Shown in pieces: positions 12,389 to 20,761 of a DNA stretch of 36,150 nt. The notes under the pieces are model-generated. The model was not told the origin of the DNA, made no database searches, and saw only the letters and a list, made by a program, of their open reading frames with translations. Position 1 is the stretch's first letter. Each line of letters opens with the position of its first letter. This DNA comes from an uncultured Anaerolineales bacterium (GTDB lineage: Bacteria; Chloroflexota; Anaerolineae; Anaerolineales; Villigracilaceae): the NCBI GenBank assembly GCA_949319575.1, contig CASGHD010000050.1:1-36150 (forward strand), given 5' to 3'. Position numbers and translations under genes: made by a program.

Positions 12389-13159
12389 TTACAGCGAGAT
12401 CAACGCGCCAAAGCGACCGGTGCGCCCTTTTTCGGCGCGATGCGAGAACCAATCGTCGGTGTGGCAGGCGGTGCAAATGCCGGCGATCTCGATCTTGCCC
12501 ACGCCAGCCTGCTCGAGCAGGGTCTGGTTCGTCTTCCACAGGTCGAAATGGATTTTGCCGTTGACGGAGCGCAATACTTTTTCTGAATCGTCGCCGAATT
12601 TTTGCATCACTTGCAGGATCACGTCAGCGCCGATTTCGTAGTGATCGGGTCCGATGGAAGGTCCGATGCAGGCGACGATGTCGGCGGGGTTCGAGTTGTA
12701 ATTGGTTTTCATGGCTTTCACCATCGAGCCAGCCACGTCGCGCAGGGTTCCCATCCAGCCGGCATGGGCGACGCCAACCACACCCCGGCGCGGGTCGTGC
12801 GCAAGGATGGGCGCGCAGTCGGCGAAGCGCATGAACAGGCTGACTTCCGGTTTGTCGGTGAGGATCACATCCGCCTGCCGAACCGATTCGCCTTCCGGGC
12901 GCGGGGCTCGGGCGCACACCACGTCGGCGCTGTGCACCTGCCACACATCGAAAATGGATTCGGGCGGGCGGTTCAGGGCGCGGAAGGACAAATGGCGATT
13001 CTTGCGGACCCGGTCGAGATCGTCGCCTACCGTTCCGCCCACGTTGAGTGAAGCCCACGGCGAAGGGCTGGCGCCTCCGTGACGCGTGAATATGGCGTGA
13101 CGGGTCTGGAGGGAATCGAATTGAAAATAGCGAAGTCCGTTATGGACGGCGAAAGGCAT
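12389..13159 (-). CDS. pgeF: PgeF/YfiH family protein (polyphenol oxidase / purine nucleoside phosphorylase fold)
   Basis: A 256-residue member of the LACC1/YfiH family. Metal and active-site residues are present: H76 in WQVHSADV, C115 in RFADCAPI, H132 in VAHAGWMG, then CIGPSIG and the C-terminal CTACHTDDWFSHR. E. coli YfiH acts in peptidoglycan precursor quality control, and other members act on purine nucleosides; the substrate cannot be read from sequence. A GGGAGGGGAG lies about 9 bases before the ATG. It is last of four co-directional genes with ccdA and an L,D-transpeptidase. Confidence 0.95.
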   Translation of the reverse strand: MPFAVHNGLRYFQFDSLQTRHAIFTRHGGASPSPWASLNVGGTVGDDLDRVRKNRHLSFRALNRPPESIFDVWQVHSADVVCARAPRPEGESVRQADVILTDKPEVSLFMRFADCAPILAHDPRRGVVGVAHAGWMGTLRDVAGSMVKAMKTNYNSNPADIVACIGPSIGPDHYEIGADVILQVMQKFGDDSEKVLRSVNGKIHFDLWKTNQTLLEQAGVGKIEIAGICTACHTDDWFSHRAEKGRTGRFGALISL

Positions 13160-13197
13160 GGCGAATCACTCCCCTCCCAATATCTCTTGCAGGGTGG

Positions 13198-14211
13198 TCA
13201 TGTCTGCGACTGTTCGATCGAGGTGAATTTTTTGATGAAGAATTGCCGCGTTTCAGCCATCGACTCTTCCATGTAGGGATAGGCGAACCAGGCGGTCATC
13301 AGACCGAACAATGCGCCGGTGAGAATGCGAAGCAAAGGCGTGCTTTCGCGGTACGGCAGAAGATTTGCAAGCCATTGCCACTCGATCTGGCTGAAGAGTT
13401 GCGAGAAGCCGTCCAACCCGATGGGTCCCATGCCGATGAGAATCCACACGATCCAGTGGATGGGCTTGATGCGGCGACCCGTTGCGGAGTAGGCAATGCC
13501 GAATAAAAAGATCGCGCCGTAGATGGCCACGTCGCGCTCGCATAGCGCCACCTTGTAGCCGACCTCTTGGTTTCCAATGTATGCGCGCGCATCGTAGCGG
13601 GCGTAGCTGGTCGCGTCGCGCAAGCCCACGATGCCGGTGACTTCCTCGAAGTTTTTGATGTCGGACATCCCCGCCTCTGCCAGCGGATAGTACGGCTGTT
13701 CGCCAAACAGGAAGAAGGATCGAAACCCGAATTGGTGGCACAGCGGTTTGTACATTGTGTAAATCACTTTTGCCGGCACAGGCGCGCCGATTTTCATCAG
13801 CGTGGGGGCAAGGAAGGGCAAGCCCACGTATAACAGGATTAATACATTCAGCATCGCCAGGTAATGTTGCGATATCCAGTACATCACCCGGTCGGCGCCG
13901 CTGATGGATTGTCCGCGGCGGAGGCGGTCGTGGTGGTCTTCGCGTCCAAGCCGGTCTAGTTGTCCCCGTCGGTCTGAGGCGGCGCCGAGGGTCATGCTGA
14001 GTTTTTGCTTGTCGAAGGGAGGTTTCAAACTGTAGGGACCCACTTCAACGACCGGCGCGTTTTCTCCGAATTTTTTTTGGAGGGCGGGGTCGGAATCCAC
14101 GTCCACTTCCACGAGGCGGTGCGGGAATTTTTCCTGGAGCGACAGCAAATCGGCTTTTGCCGATTTGCTGTGTTCGTCGTCTTTGCGAAAGTAAAGGGTG
14201 ATTGTGAGCAT
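13198..14211 (-). CDS. thioredoxin-like domain fused to DUF2085 membrane protein
   Basis: A 337-residue fusion. Residues 1-80 look like a DUF836/glutaredoxin-like domain (LTITLYFRKDD, VEVDVDSDPALQKKFGENAPVVEVG) but where the CxxC belongs there is DDEHS, so no redox cysteine. After a charged Arg/Asp-rich linker, a DUF2085 part begins with a membrane segment and carries YKPLCHQFGFRSFFLFGEQ and LCERDVAIYGAIFLFG, with four or five further hydrophobic segments. The start at 14211 follows the first in-frame ATG after ccdA; upstream frame is the ccdA gene read out of phase. The gene lies 11 bp after ccdA, a thiol-electron carrier, pointing to a common envelope redox function (inference). Confidence 0.85.
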   Translation of the reverse strand: MLTITLYFRKDDEHSKSAKADLLSLQEKFPHRLVEVDVDSDPALQKKFGENAPVVEVGPYSLKPPFDKQKLSMTLGAASDRRGQLDRLGREDHHDRLRRGQSISGADRVMYWISQHYLAMLNVLILLYVGLPFLAPTLMKIGAPVPAKVIYTMYKPLCHQFGFRSFFLFGEQPYYPLAEAGMSDIKNFEEVTGIVGLRDATSYARYDARAYIGNQEVGYKVALCERDVAIYGAIFLFGIAYSATGRRIKPIHWIVWILIGMGPIGLDGFSQLFSQIEWQWLANLLPYRESTPLLRILTGALFGLMTAWFAYPYMEESMAETRQFFIKKFTSIEQSQT

Positions 14212-14222
14212 GAATGAAATCT

Positions 14223-14948
14223 CTATAAACCGAAATCGATCCAGAAGAATTGCCCCGCCGCGGCGATGCGTTCGAAGATGCCGAAGAAGAGCATAATGCC
14301 AACGGTAATGAGGAGGATACCCATTGCCACTTCCACATAACGCATCACTTTGCCGTATTTTCGCAGTGTGAGCGAAACCCAGCCAACGCCGAGCGCGGCG
14401 AGCAAAAACGGAATACCCAGCCCGGCGGAGTACGCGCTTAATAATGGCACGCCTTGCGAGGGCGATCCGCCGTTGATCACGAGGGTGAGGATCGACCCCA
14501 GCACAGGTCCTACGCATGGAGACCAGCCCGCTGAAAAGAACACGCCCATCAAGGCGGAGGAGAGATAGCCCCATTTTCGGTTGGGCAATTGCTGGACGCG
14601 CGTATCATATTCCAAAAACGGGATGCGAAAGACGCCGATCATATGCAAGCCAAAGATGATGACAACAGCCCCGCCCACTTTAGAAAGGATGAATCGCAGG
14701 TCGAACAACAGCCTGCTCAATTCGGTGGCGGCGACTCCCAGCGTGATAAAGACCGCGCTAAAGCCGAGAACGAAAGCCAGTCCATGCGTAAACGTTATGA
14801 AGCGATTATTTTCTGTCGTTTCGCCGCCGGCAGCGCGCCCGCCCAAATAGCCGACGTATGCCGGCACCAGCGAAAATACGCACGGCGAAAGGAAGGATGC
14901 CAGTCCGGCGAGGAATGCCAGCCCCAATGAGATTTGTGTGAATTCCAT
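14223..14948 (-). CDS. ccdA: CcdA/DsbD-type cytochrome c biogenesis membrane protein
   Basis: A 241-residue six-helix protein of the DsbD transmembrane family, which carries electrons from cytoplasmic thioredoxin to outside thiols. The cysteine pair is present: C23 in FLSPCVFSLVP and C145 in GWSPCVGPVLG. Length is normal for CcdA. An AGGGA sits just before the ATG, 17 bp after the stop of the L,D-transpeptidase. No cytochrome c maturation genes are nearby, so it may serve other extracytoplasmic disulfides. Confidence 0.94.
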   Translation of the reverse strand: MEFTQISLGLAFLAGLASFLSPCVFSLVPAYVGYLGGRAAGGETTENNRFITFTHGLAFVLGFSAVFITLGVAATELSRLLFDLRFILSKVGGAVVIIFGLHMIGVFRIPFLEYDTRVQQLPNRKWGYLSSALMGVFFSAGWSPCVGPVLGSILTLVINGGSPSQGVPLLSAYSAGLGIPFLLAALGVGWVSLTLRKYGKVMRYVEVAMGILLITVGIMLFFGIFERIAAAGQFFWIDFGL

Positions 14949-14965
14949 TTAATTCCCTGGTTGGT

Positions 14966-16132
14966 TCAGAATGTTAATTTTGTGGTGACTACGATCGTTC
15001 CGTGATCGGGAAGCGAAAGTCGTTGTTCGCTTTGCGCGAGCGACACGTGCGGCGTCGTCCAGCGGAAGATCCACTTCGCGTTTTCGGGTGTGACGTTGAT
15101 ACAGCCATGCGAGCGTTTTTCGCCAAACGAGTTATGCCAGAACGCGCCGTGGATGGCGATGCCGTCGCCGCTGATCATGGTGGACCAGGGGACCGCCGGC
15201 GTGGAGTAGCCCGATTGGAAACTGCCCGCCGTCATATTCAACGAGATGATCTTCCAATGCGTGAGCAGGTTGCCGACCGGCGTTGCCAGTTTATCGCTGA
15301 TCTGCCCGGTCTCCGGGTCGAAGGCGATCCCTGTGGAAACACGGCAGTAGAAAACTTCCGTAGCGCCTTCGTAGCAGGATAGTGTCTGCCGGTCTAGATC
15401 CACGTCAATCCGCTTCTGGTCCGGCGCAACGTCCGGGCTAATGGGGGAGACATCCTCGTCTGTGAGAATCTTGAACGCCGCGCCATCTCCCCAGAAAAAC
15501 TCGCCGTAGGCGCCGTAGCCGTAACCATGACCGTTCGCGTCTTCGTTCCAGCGATATTCGGCAAATCCATTGCTGGTTCGAACCTGGTCGATCCACACCA
15601 CTTGCCCATAATACAAACGCGGGGGAAAGTTATAGGCAATATGATCGTTCAACCATGGCGAGGCGACAGCCCCTTCGTGGGCAAGCTCAACGTAGGGCAC
15701 GGTCACTTCCGCCCAAAATCCGTTTTGCCCGGCGGGCATTTGAGTAATAGGCGTGTTGGGAACGTTGCGGGTTGGTTGAAGCACGGAGGCGTAAATGTAT
15801 CCGTTCGGCGTTTCAACGTACCGCTGGTTGTTCAGCCCGCCGATCACATTCCCGATCACTTCACGATTCCACTCGACGAGCGTATCCGCGCCGAGTTTGG
15901 CAATGGAGGAGTTCAAGTTTGGGTCGTTCGTGGGGCGGCTTCGCAGATCGATGTCTGGGTCTACCACCCTGCCAATGATCGCGCTGGCGGGAAATTGCGG
16001 CAACCGTTTGGGTTTGGAGAGTTCGTCAAAAAGCACGTCGAAAGGAAAGCCTTTCGCGGGCATAAACGCCAACGCGCCCAAGCCTGCGCCGGACAATTTG
16101 AGAAAATCGCGTCGTGACATTTTTCGGGTCAT
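14966..16132 (-). CDS. Tat-exported L,D-transpeptidase (YkuD domain)
   Basis: A 388-residue protein with a twin-arginine signal (SRRDFLKLSGAGLGALAF at about 6-23). An SH3-like region (IDLRSRPTNDPN and following) precedes a YkuD catalytic domain starting at QKRIDVDLDRQTLSCYEG. The active-site motif is IHGAFWHNSFGEKRSHGCINV with catalytic C344. Such enzymes make 3-3 peptidoglycan cross-links or anchor proteins. Paralogous to the protein at 29256-30296. First gene of the block with ccdA, the DUF2085 fusion and pgeF. Confidence 0.95.
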   Translation of the reverse strand: MTRKMSRRDFLKLSGAGLGALAFMPAKGFPFDVLFDELSKPKRLPQFPASAIIGRVVDPDIDLRSRPTNDPNLNSSIAKLGADTLVEWNREVIGNVIGGLNNQRYVETPNGYIYASVLQPTRNVPNTPITQMPAGQNGFWAEVTVPYVELAHEGAVASPWLNDHIAYNFPPRLYYGQVVWIDQVRTSNGFAEYRWNEDANGHGYGYGAYGEFFWGDGAAFKILTDEDVSPISPDVAPDQKRIDVDLDRQTLSCYEGATEVFYCRVSTGIAFDPETGQISDKLATPVGNLLTHWKIISLNMTAGSFQSGYSTPAVPWSTMISGDGIAIHGAFWHNSFGEKRSHGCINVTPENAKWIFRWTTPHVSLAQSEQRLSLPDHGTIVVTTKLTF

Positions 16133-16147
16133 TTGTTTTATTTACTC

Positions 16148-16238
16148 ACCTTACGCACCTTTACGCTCTCGCAGGGTCTGTGACCCTGCGAAATACGGCG
16201 GTCTCAGACCGCCTTTGAGCGTTACTGCGTAAGGTCAC
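16148..16238. repeat. composite palindromic element with flanking direct repeats
   Basis: Outer inverted arms ACCTTACGCA / TGCGTAAGGT enclose two perfect hairpins (16170-16190, 9-bp stem; 16197-16213, 8-bp stem). The 10-bp direct repeat TTATTTACTC lies at both borders (16138-16147, 16239-16248), as expected after insertion. The left copy overlaps the leader of the transpeptidase gene. Confidence 0.7.
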
Positions 16239-16327
16239 TTATTTACTCTTTCAGCAAGGATACTCACAAAGGAAAACATCGTCAACAGGCAGATGAGAGA
16301 TGATTAAGCCGGGCGTACCCTTACCGT

Positions 16328-17023
16328 TCAATCTCTGAAGAAATTCTTAAGCGCAATCACGCAATGAGCGCTGACCTTATGCCCGACCTCATCTTCGCAA
16401 TAGGTCACGCGCGCGCCAGCCTGTTCGAGCAACACCACCGAATGGCGCGCGCGATCGATGGTCACGGTTTCATCCTTCGTGCCGTGCGCCACAAAAAATT
16501 CTTTCCCTTCCAACGGGCGCTTCGGAACCAACTCTTCCAGCCCGCTGGGGATGAAGCCGGCGAGGATTCCCACCTTGCGGATTCTCCGCGGATACAAGAA
16601 CGACAGGATGTTGCACATCACCGCGCCCTGACTGAACCCCATCACGTCGATCGTTTGTCTTTCGTCAGAATTCGCGTCGATCCACGTGGAGGCTTGATAC
16701 TCGTCCACCAGCCGCATCAACCCCTCAGCAGACGGGCGGAGTTGCTCGAGGCTGGGCTTGCCGAAATCCTGCCCTGAGTCGAGCGAAGAGTCGGGGCTGT
16801 GAAGGGGCCGCCACGTGTACCCAGACGTCCCGGCGGAGAGAGGCGCGCGCGGAGCGATCATCCAGTAATCGAACGACAGACTGCGGGCGAAGACCCACAT
16901 CGAGTTTTCGTCGCCGGTGAATCCGTGAATCAACAACAGCAGGCGCTTTGGCTTTTTCGGCTGGCGGACGCGCATCATCCAGCCTTGAAATTTGATCAGT
17001 TCGGTATCAATCAGGGTTTGCAC
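16328..17023 (-). CDS. alpha/beta hydrolase, phospholipase/carboxylesterase type
   Basis: A 231-residue serine hydrolase. The triad is visible: S131 in GFSQGA, D184 in GTKDETV and H215 in GHKVSAH; the oxyanion region is LLLLIHGFTGDEN. This fits the AB hydrolase 2 family (carboxylesterases and lysophospholipases). The start is taken as GTG at 17023, which overlaps the previous gene by 17 bp; ATG at 16978 is an alternative and would remove an N-terminal strand. A frame extending to 17128 only shadows the previous gene. It ends a unit with two patatin phospholipases, suggesting lipid turnover. Confidence 0.88.
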   Translation of the reverse strand: MQTLIDTELIKFQGWMMRVRQPKKPKRLLLLIHGFTGDENSMWVFARSLSFDYWMIAPRAPLSAGTSGYTWRPLHSPDSSLDSGQDFGKPSLEQLRPSAEGLMRLVDEYQASTWIDANSDERQTIDVMGFSQGAVMCNILSFLYPRRIRKVGILAGFIPSGLEELVPKRPLEGKEFFVAHGTKDETVTIDRARHSVVLLEQAGARVTYCEDEVGHKVSAHCVIALKNFFRD

Positions 17024-17234
17024 GTTTTTGAATCCACTCCAAAATCCAAAGGGATAAAAAGATAAGCGCGATGGGAACGAGCGCGCCGAGCAGGCAGGTG
17101 AGCGCCATGAGCGCCCCGCCCGCGCCATAGATGAAATAAATCAAGCCGACGCCAACGACAACAAGCAGGAGGAACGCGCCGACACTCAATCGGATGTTGG
17201 TTTGTTTTGCATACTTACGCAGGTCGCGGCTCAT
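17007..17234 (-). CDS. small two-helix membrane protein
   Basis: A 75-residue protein with basic N-terminus (MSRDLRKYAKQTNIR) and two hydrophobic segments (about 17-38 and 42-66) ending in WIQKRANPD. No family recognised. It overlaps the patatin gene upstream by 20 bp and the hydrolase gene downstream by 17 bp, so it is probably translated by coupling. It might anchor or regulate the soluble lipases encoded around it (inference). Confidence 0.75.
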   Translation of the reverse strand: MSRDLRKYAKQTNIRLSVGAFLLLVVVGVGLIYFIYGAGGALMALTCLLGALVPIALIFLSLWILEWIQKRANPD

Positions 17235-18108
17235 GTTGCATTGCCTCCTCTGCGGAGTTGGGAAACAGTTTCAACAAGTCCGGCAGGGCGCGGCGCACTG
17301 CCTGGTCGCCCTCGAGGGCGATCTCGGTCACGTAGCCGGTGTCGAGCGTGTACAAATGAGTCACGTTCGGTCGAATGATAATGTCGGGTTGTGAACGGTC
17401 GAGGTTGTGCGTCGTGATCGCGCGGTTGAGCATATCTTGTGAAAGCAGAAAAATATCGATGGCTTGAATGAACCGCAAGTTTTTGATCCGCTGAGCCAGC
17501 CAACGCGGGATGAATCGCGGCAGGACGATGCGCTCCATCGTGGCGGGGACGCCCAACGGAGCGGTCAACACAACCGCCGCCACCGGGGTCTTTGCATCGA
17601 CCAGTGATCGCGCCGCCTCGACCGGTACCGGGTTTAACACGCCTCCGTCCACAAGGTCCATGTCCATCATGCGCCGGGCGGGGAAGATGCCGGGCAAAGC
17701 AACGGAGGCAAGTAACGCTTCCACCAGCAAACCCTCGCGGATGAAGATTTCGCGCCCGTGTTCGATTTCGGTAGCGGTGACGATCAGCGGGGTTTTCAAA
17801 TCATGAAAAGTTTTTTTGCCGAAAAACCCGCGGACAAATTTCTCGAACCTGCGCAGCCCAAGAAACGCCGGTTCGCTTTGTTTGTCTCGTCCCGAATATC
17901 CTGTCCGCTTGAGGCAATGGAACACCTGCTCCATTTCGTCGGGTGAATGCCCCAGCCCAAACAACACGCCCACCAACGCGCCCATGCTCGTCGCGCCAAT
18001 GGCTTGAATATCGAAACCGTTGCGCGTCAACGCGCGCAGGACGCCGATGTGCGAAACTCCTTTGACGCCCCCGCCTCCCAAAGCAACCGCGATGCCCTTA
18101 TGCGTCAC
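17215..18108 (-). CDS. patatin-like phospholipase
   Basis: A 297-residue patatin-domain lipid acyl hydrolase. The oxyanion loop is GGGGVKG (11-17), the nucleophile S41 lies in GATSMGAL (the first Gly of GxSxG is Thr-Ala shifted: A-T-S-M-G), and the dyad Asp is D154 in DLVDGG. The start is GTG at 18108, with GGAG seven bases upstream, and it overlaps the preceding stop by 4 bp (GTGA). It is about 40% alike by eye to the product of the upstream gene, implying tandem duplication. Confidence 0.93.
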   Translation of the reverse strand: MTHKGIAVALGGGGVKGVSHIGVLRALTRNGFDIQAIGATSMGALVGVLFGLGHSPDEMEQVFHCLKRTGYSGRDKQSEPAFLGLRRFEKFVRGFFGKKTFHDLKTPLIVTATEIEHGREIFIREGLLVEALLASVALPGIFPARRMMDMDLVDGGVLNPVPVEAARSLVDAKTPVAAVVLTAPLGVPATMERIVLPRFIPRWLAQRIKNLRFIQAIDIFLLSQDMLNRAITTHNLDRSQPDIIIRPNVTHLYTLDTGYVTEIALEGDQAVRRALPDLLKLFPNSAEEAMQHEPRPA

Positions 18109-18989
18109 CGCTGGCTCCAGGAATTCAACGTTCGCGCCAGTCGTTTATGCCAGAGGAACAGGCTCATCAATTCGGGCAGGATTTCGTCGAACGCCTGCTC
18201 GCCGCGTTTTGCAATTTCGCCAACGCTCACCTGCTCCAGCGTTTCCACATCCGACACGGCGGGGCGGATCAGAATCTCCGGCTTGTCCACCTCGAGGCGA
18301 TATTCGCTAACCGCGCGGTTCATGATATCCACCGAGCGGAGGACAACATCAATGGCTTGCGCGTATCGCATTTTACTCAATCGCTCTGTGATCGAGTGCG
18401 GGACGTATTTCGGGCGCGGCAGACTCCACGACTGGGCTGGTTCGCCCATCGGAACATTCAACGCCACTGCGACCACCGGCAAATTTGGCGCGAGCGCGCG
18501 GGCTGGCGCAACCGGAACGGGATCGAGAGTCCCCCCATCGACCAATTCCATGTCGTTGATGCGACGCGCCGGAAAAATACCGGGGATTGCCGCAGAGGCG
18601 AGCACGGCGTCCAACAAGTCTCCTTCAGAGAGCAAAACTTCCTTCGCTGAGTTTAAGTCTACGGCGGTGAGCGCAGTGGGAATTTTCAAATCGGCGAAGG
18701 TTTTGCCTCCCAGCCAGGTCTCCAGCCATGCCGCCGCGCCCGCGATCCCCATGAACGACGGTTCATCATCGGGCGCGTGACCGTACACTTTCGTTTGATC
18801 GAAGGAGGAAAAGATCGATTCGATCTCATCCGGCGGATAGCCCAACGCGTAAAAGGCGGTTACCAATGCGCCGAAACTTGTCCCCGCAATGGCGCGAATT
18901 TTGAATCCGTGCTGGTCTAACCGGCGGAGGACTCCGATGTGGGCGTTCCCTTTTGAGCCGCCGCCGCCAAGCGCAAGTGAAATTTCCAT
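18105..18989 (-). CDS. patatin-like phospholipase
   Basis: A 294-residue protein with the full patatin signature: GGGGSKG (8-14), S38 in AGTSFGAL and D151 in ELVDGG. The start is taken as ATG at 18989, giving the usual short N-terminus directly before the first strand; a GTG at 19013 would add eight residues. It leads a four-gene overlapping unit (two patatins, membrane protein, esterase). Cytosolic; no signal peptide. Confidence 0.93.
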   Translation of the reverse strand: MEISLALGGGGSKGNAHIGVLRRLDQHGFKIRAIAGTSFGALVTAFYALGYPPDEIESIFSSFDQTKVYGHAPDDEPSFMGIAGAAAWLETWLGGKTFADLKIPTALTAVDLNSAKEVLLSEGDLLDAVLASAAIPGIFPARRINDMELVDGGTLDPVPVAPARALAPNLPVVAVALNVPMGEPAQSWSLPRPKYVPHSITERLSKMRYAQAIDVVLRSVDIMNRAVSEYRLEVDKPEILIRPAVSDVETLEQVSVGEIAKRGEQAFDEILPELMSLFLWHKRLARTLNSWSQR

Positions 18990-19011
18990 GTTGATCACGC
19001 CTTCATTATAC

Positions 19012-19165
19012 ACAGGGACGACCCGCCGGGTCGTCCCTGTTGATGGACGTATTACGCTTAATCAGGGCTTTCGCTTGTCATTCTGAGCGAAGCAAAGAAT
19101 CTCTGAGGCTATCGTAGAGACCCTTCGGGATGCGGGACGTCCCGAAGGACGACATGAAAAAAAGG
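19012..19165. repeat. hairpin and dispersed inverted repeat between convergently spaced genes
   Basis: A perfect 13-bp stem hairpin (19012-19024 with 19028-19040) is followed by a second repeat whose ends TGTCATTCTGAGCG (19077) and GAAGGACGACATG (19153-19165) are roughly inverted, with CTTCGGGATGCGGGACGTCCCGAAG-type dyads inside. Same class as the repeat at 147-283. No gene seen between 18990 and 19238. Confidence 0.65.
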
Positions 19166-19238
19166 ATTTGAGCGAGAGTCCTGTTAATGAGTTTCGCTAA
19201 CACGAAAGCGCAAAGTGAACTTTGCGGTACAGCCTAAA

Positions 19239-20069
19239 CTATGGAGGCGCTACCGTCGTTAGCGTGATTATTTCCGTTGGCGGAATCGGGGTCTCTGTGA
19301 ACGTGGATGTCGGCGGCGCCACTGTAAATGTCGAAGTGGGAGGCTGTGTATTCGTCGGCGGGAGAGGCGTGTTGATCGGCGCGGCAACCACAATGGAGAC
19401 AGTGAGCGTCGATCCAAACACGGTCCCGGTTTGGGTGGAGAGTTGCCATGATCCGGTATACGCGCCGGGCTTTTTCGGGGCGACCAGCGCGACAGAGAGT
19501 TGAGTCCATTTTTGCGGAGCGATCACCTTCCCCAACCCGCTGGGGTTGCCGTCCATTTGGCTCCCCCCGGCAAACACCAGCCTGAATTGGAGCGCCCAGT
19601 CGCAGGTCCCATTGTTTTGAACCTTCCATGTTTTTGTGAACGGCTCGCTGGGCTTCACCACTGTGCCGGCAGGGATGCTCACATCACTGATCAACAGCAA
19701 ATTATTGCATCCCGACCCCAGGGTCGATGGGTTTGGCGTGGGCGTGAACAGCGTGCCTGTCGGCGTAGGCGAGCCGGTGGAAAGCGCCGGCACAAACACC
19801 AGTCCCTGCGTGGAGGATGGAGCCGGTGATGGAAGCGGCAAGGCGGTGTTCGTGGTAGTGGCGGTGGACGGCAGGGATGTTTCAGTTGAAGTGGGCGCGA
19901 GCGCGGTTTGCGTTTCAAAGATCGACGCGGCGAGCGTCCCCACCCCGGCGGTTAGGATGGCGTTCACATCCGCCTCCCCGCCTTCCTCTGTGGCGGTTCC
20001 ACCACAGGAAACGAGCAACAATCCGCACAACATCACAATGGGAAATAGTCTTTTTCGTACAGAAGCCAT
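19239..20069 (-). CDS. lipoprotein with NBR1-type FW (Ig-like) domain
   Basis: A 276-residue lipoprotein. The signal ends LLLVSCGG with the acylated Cys near residue 22. A Thr/Ser/Pro-rich spacer runs to about 115. The domain from about 125 to 220 (FTKTWKVQNNGTCDWALQFRLVFAGG, then VALVAPKKPGAYTGSWQL) matches the NBR1 FW fold with its paired Trp. A second Pro/Thr tail ends the protein. The start at 20069 has AGAGAGG before it; the longer frame to 20147 is rejected. In bacteria this domain occurs in surface proteins of Chloroflexota; the ligand is unknown. The second tail lacks the usual anchor motif. Confidence 0.88.
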   Translation of the reverse strand: MASVRKRLFPIVMLCGLLLVSCGGTATEEGGEADVNAILTAGVGTLAASIFETQTALAPTSTETSLPSTATTTNTALPLPSPAPSSTQGLVFVPALSTGSPTPTGTLFTPTPNPSTLGSGCNNLLLISDVSIPAGTVVKPSEPFTKTWKVQNNGTCDWALQFRLVFAGGSQMDGNPSGLGKVIAPQKWTQLSVALVAPKKPGAYTGSWQLSTQTGTVFGSTLTVSIVVAAPINTPLPPTNTQPPTSTFTVAPPTSTFTETPIPPTEIITLTTVAPP

Positions 20070-20176
20070 GAAACCTCTCTCTAATTTTAATTTTTTACGG
20101 GACAGCCCAATTATATCCATGATCGGTTTCATCCGATCAGCCTGCAACCCACAATGCCCCTACGCTGACCATACGA

Positions 20177-20761
20177 TCAACGAGATGGGGGAGGCAACAG
20201 CATTTCCGAGGTGTCGCGGGCAAGGATCGCGTTCAGCATATCGAACGACGGTCCCGCCGGATAATCGACGCGAACAATACTGCCGCCCGCCACGCGCACG
20301 ATAACGCTGGAACCATCCGCGCGGATGAGCGCGATCCCATATTCCCCGGCGGGGTAATAGGCATCGGAATACGCGCTTTCGGAAATCTCAAAGACGGCAT
20401 ACAGGCTTTCCGCATCCAAGCCTTGCCAGTTGGAAATTTCATCTTTTCGAAAATAACTGCCCTCCGAAAATAGAGCAGGCAACACTTCTAGCGGAGTATT
20501 TTCCGCTTCACCCGCGCGGCATTGCGGAGGTCCGCCCAGCGCGACGATCGTCGCGCATGGAATTGTGGAATACCTGAATAACGCAGTCACATTCGACGCG
20601 ACACCGCTTTCGATAGCGCCCAACACCACATCTACATCGTTCACGCCGACGCGCGTGGCAAGCGGGTAATATCCCTGTTCGTTTAATTCCACCGTGTTCG
20701 ATGGCTGGCAGGCAGAAAGCAAAACAACCGCCATCAGAAGCGACGCGATCCTGAAATTCAT
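20177..20761 (-). CDS. hypothetical lipoprotein
   Basis: A 194-residue protein with a lipoprotein signal MNFRIASLLMAVVLLSACQ (Cys at 18). The mature part has YYPLATRVGVNDVD, VTALFRYSTIPCATI and a C-terminal strand-rich IALIRADGSSVIVRV. No family recognised. ATG overlaps the TGA of the aminotransferase gene (ATGA), so the two are coupled, although the products act in different compartments. Confidence 0.85.
   Translation of the reverse strand: MNFRIASLLMAVVLLSACQPSNTVELNEQGYYPLATRVGVNDVDVVLGAIESGVASNVTALFRYSTIPCATIVALGGPPQCRAGEAENTPLEVLPALFSEGSYFRKDEISNWQGLDAESLYAVFEISESAYSDAYYPAGEYGIALIRADGSSVIVRVAGGSIVRVDYPAGPSFDMLNAILARDTSEMLLPPPSR

Noticed and set aside
14212-14574. N-terminal extension of the DUF2085 fusion
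   Set aside because: The extra 121 residues are the ccdA gene read in another frame; the ATG at 14211 begins a sensible domain.
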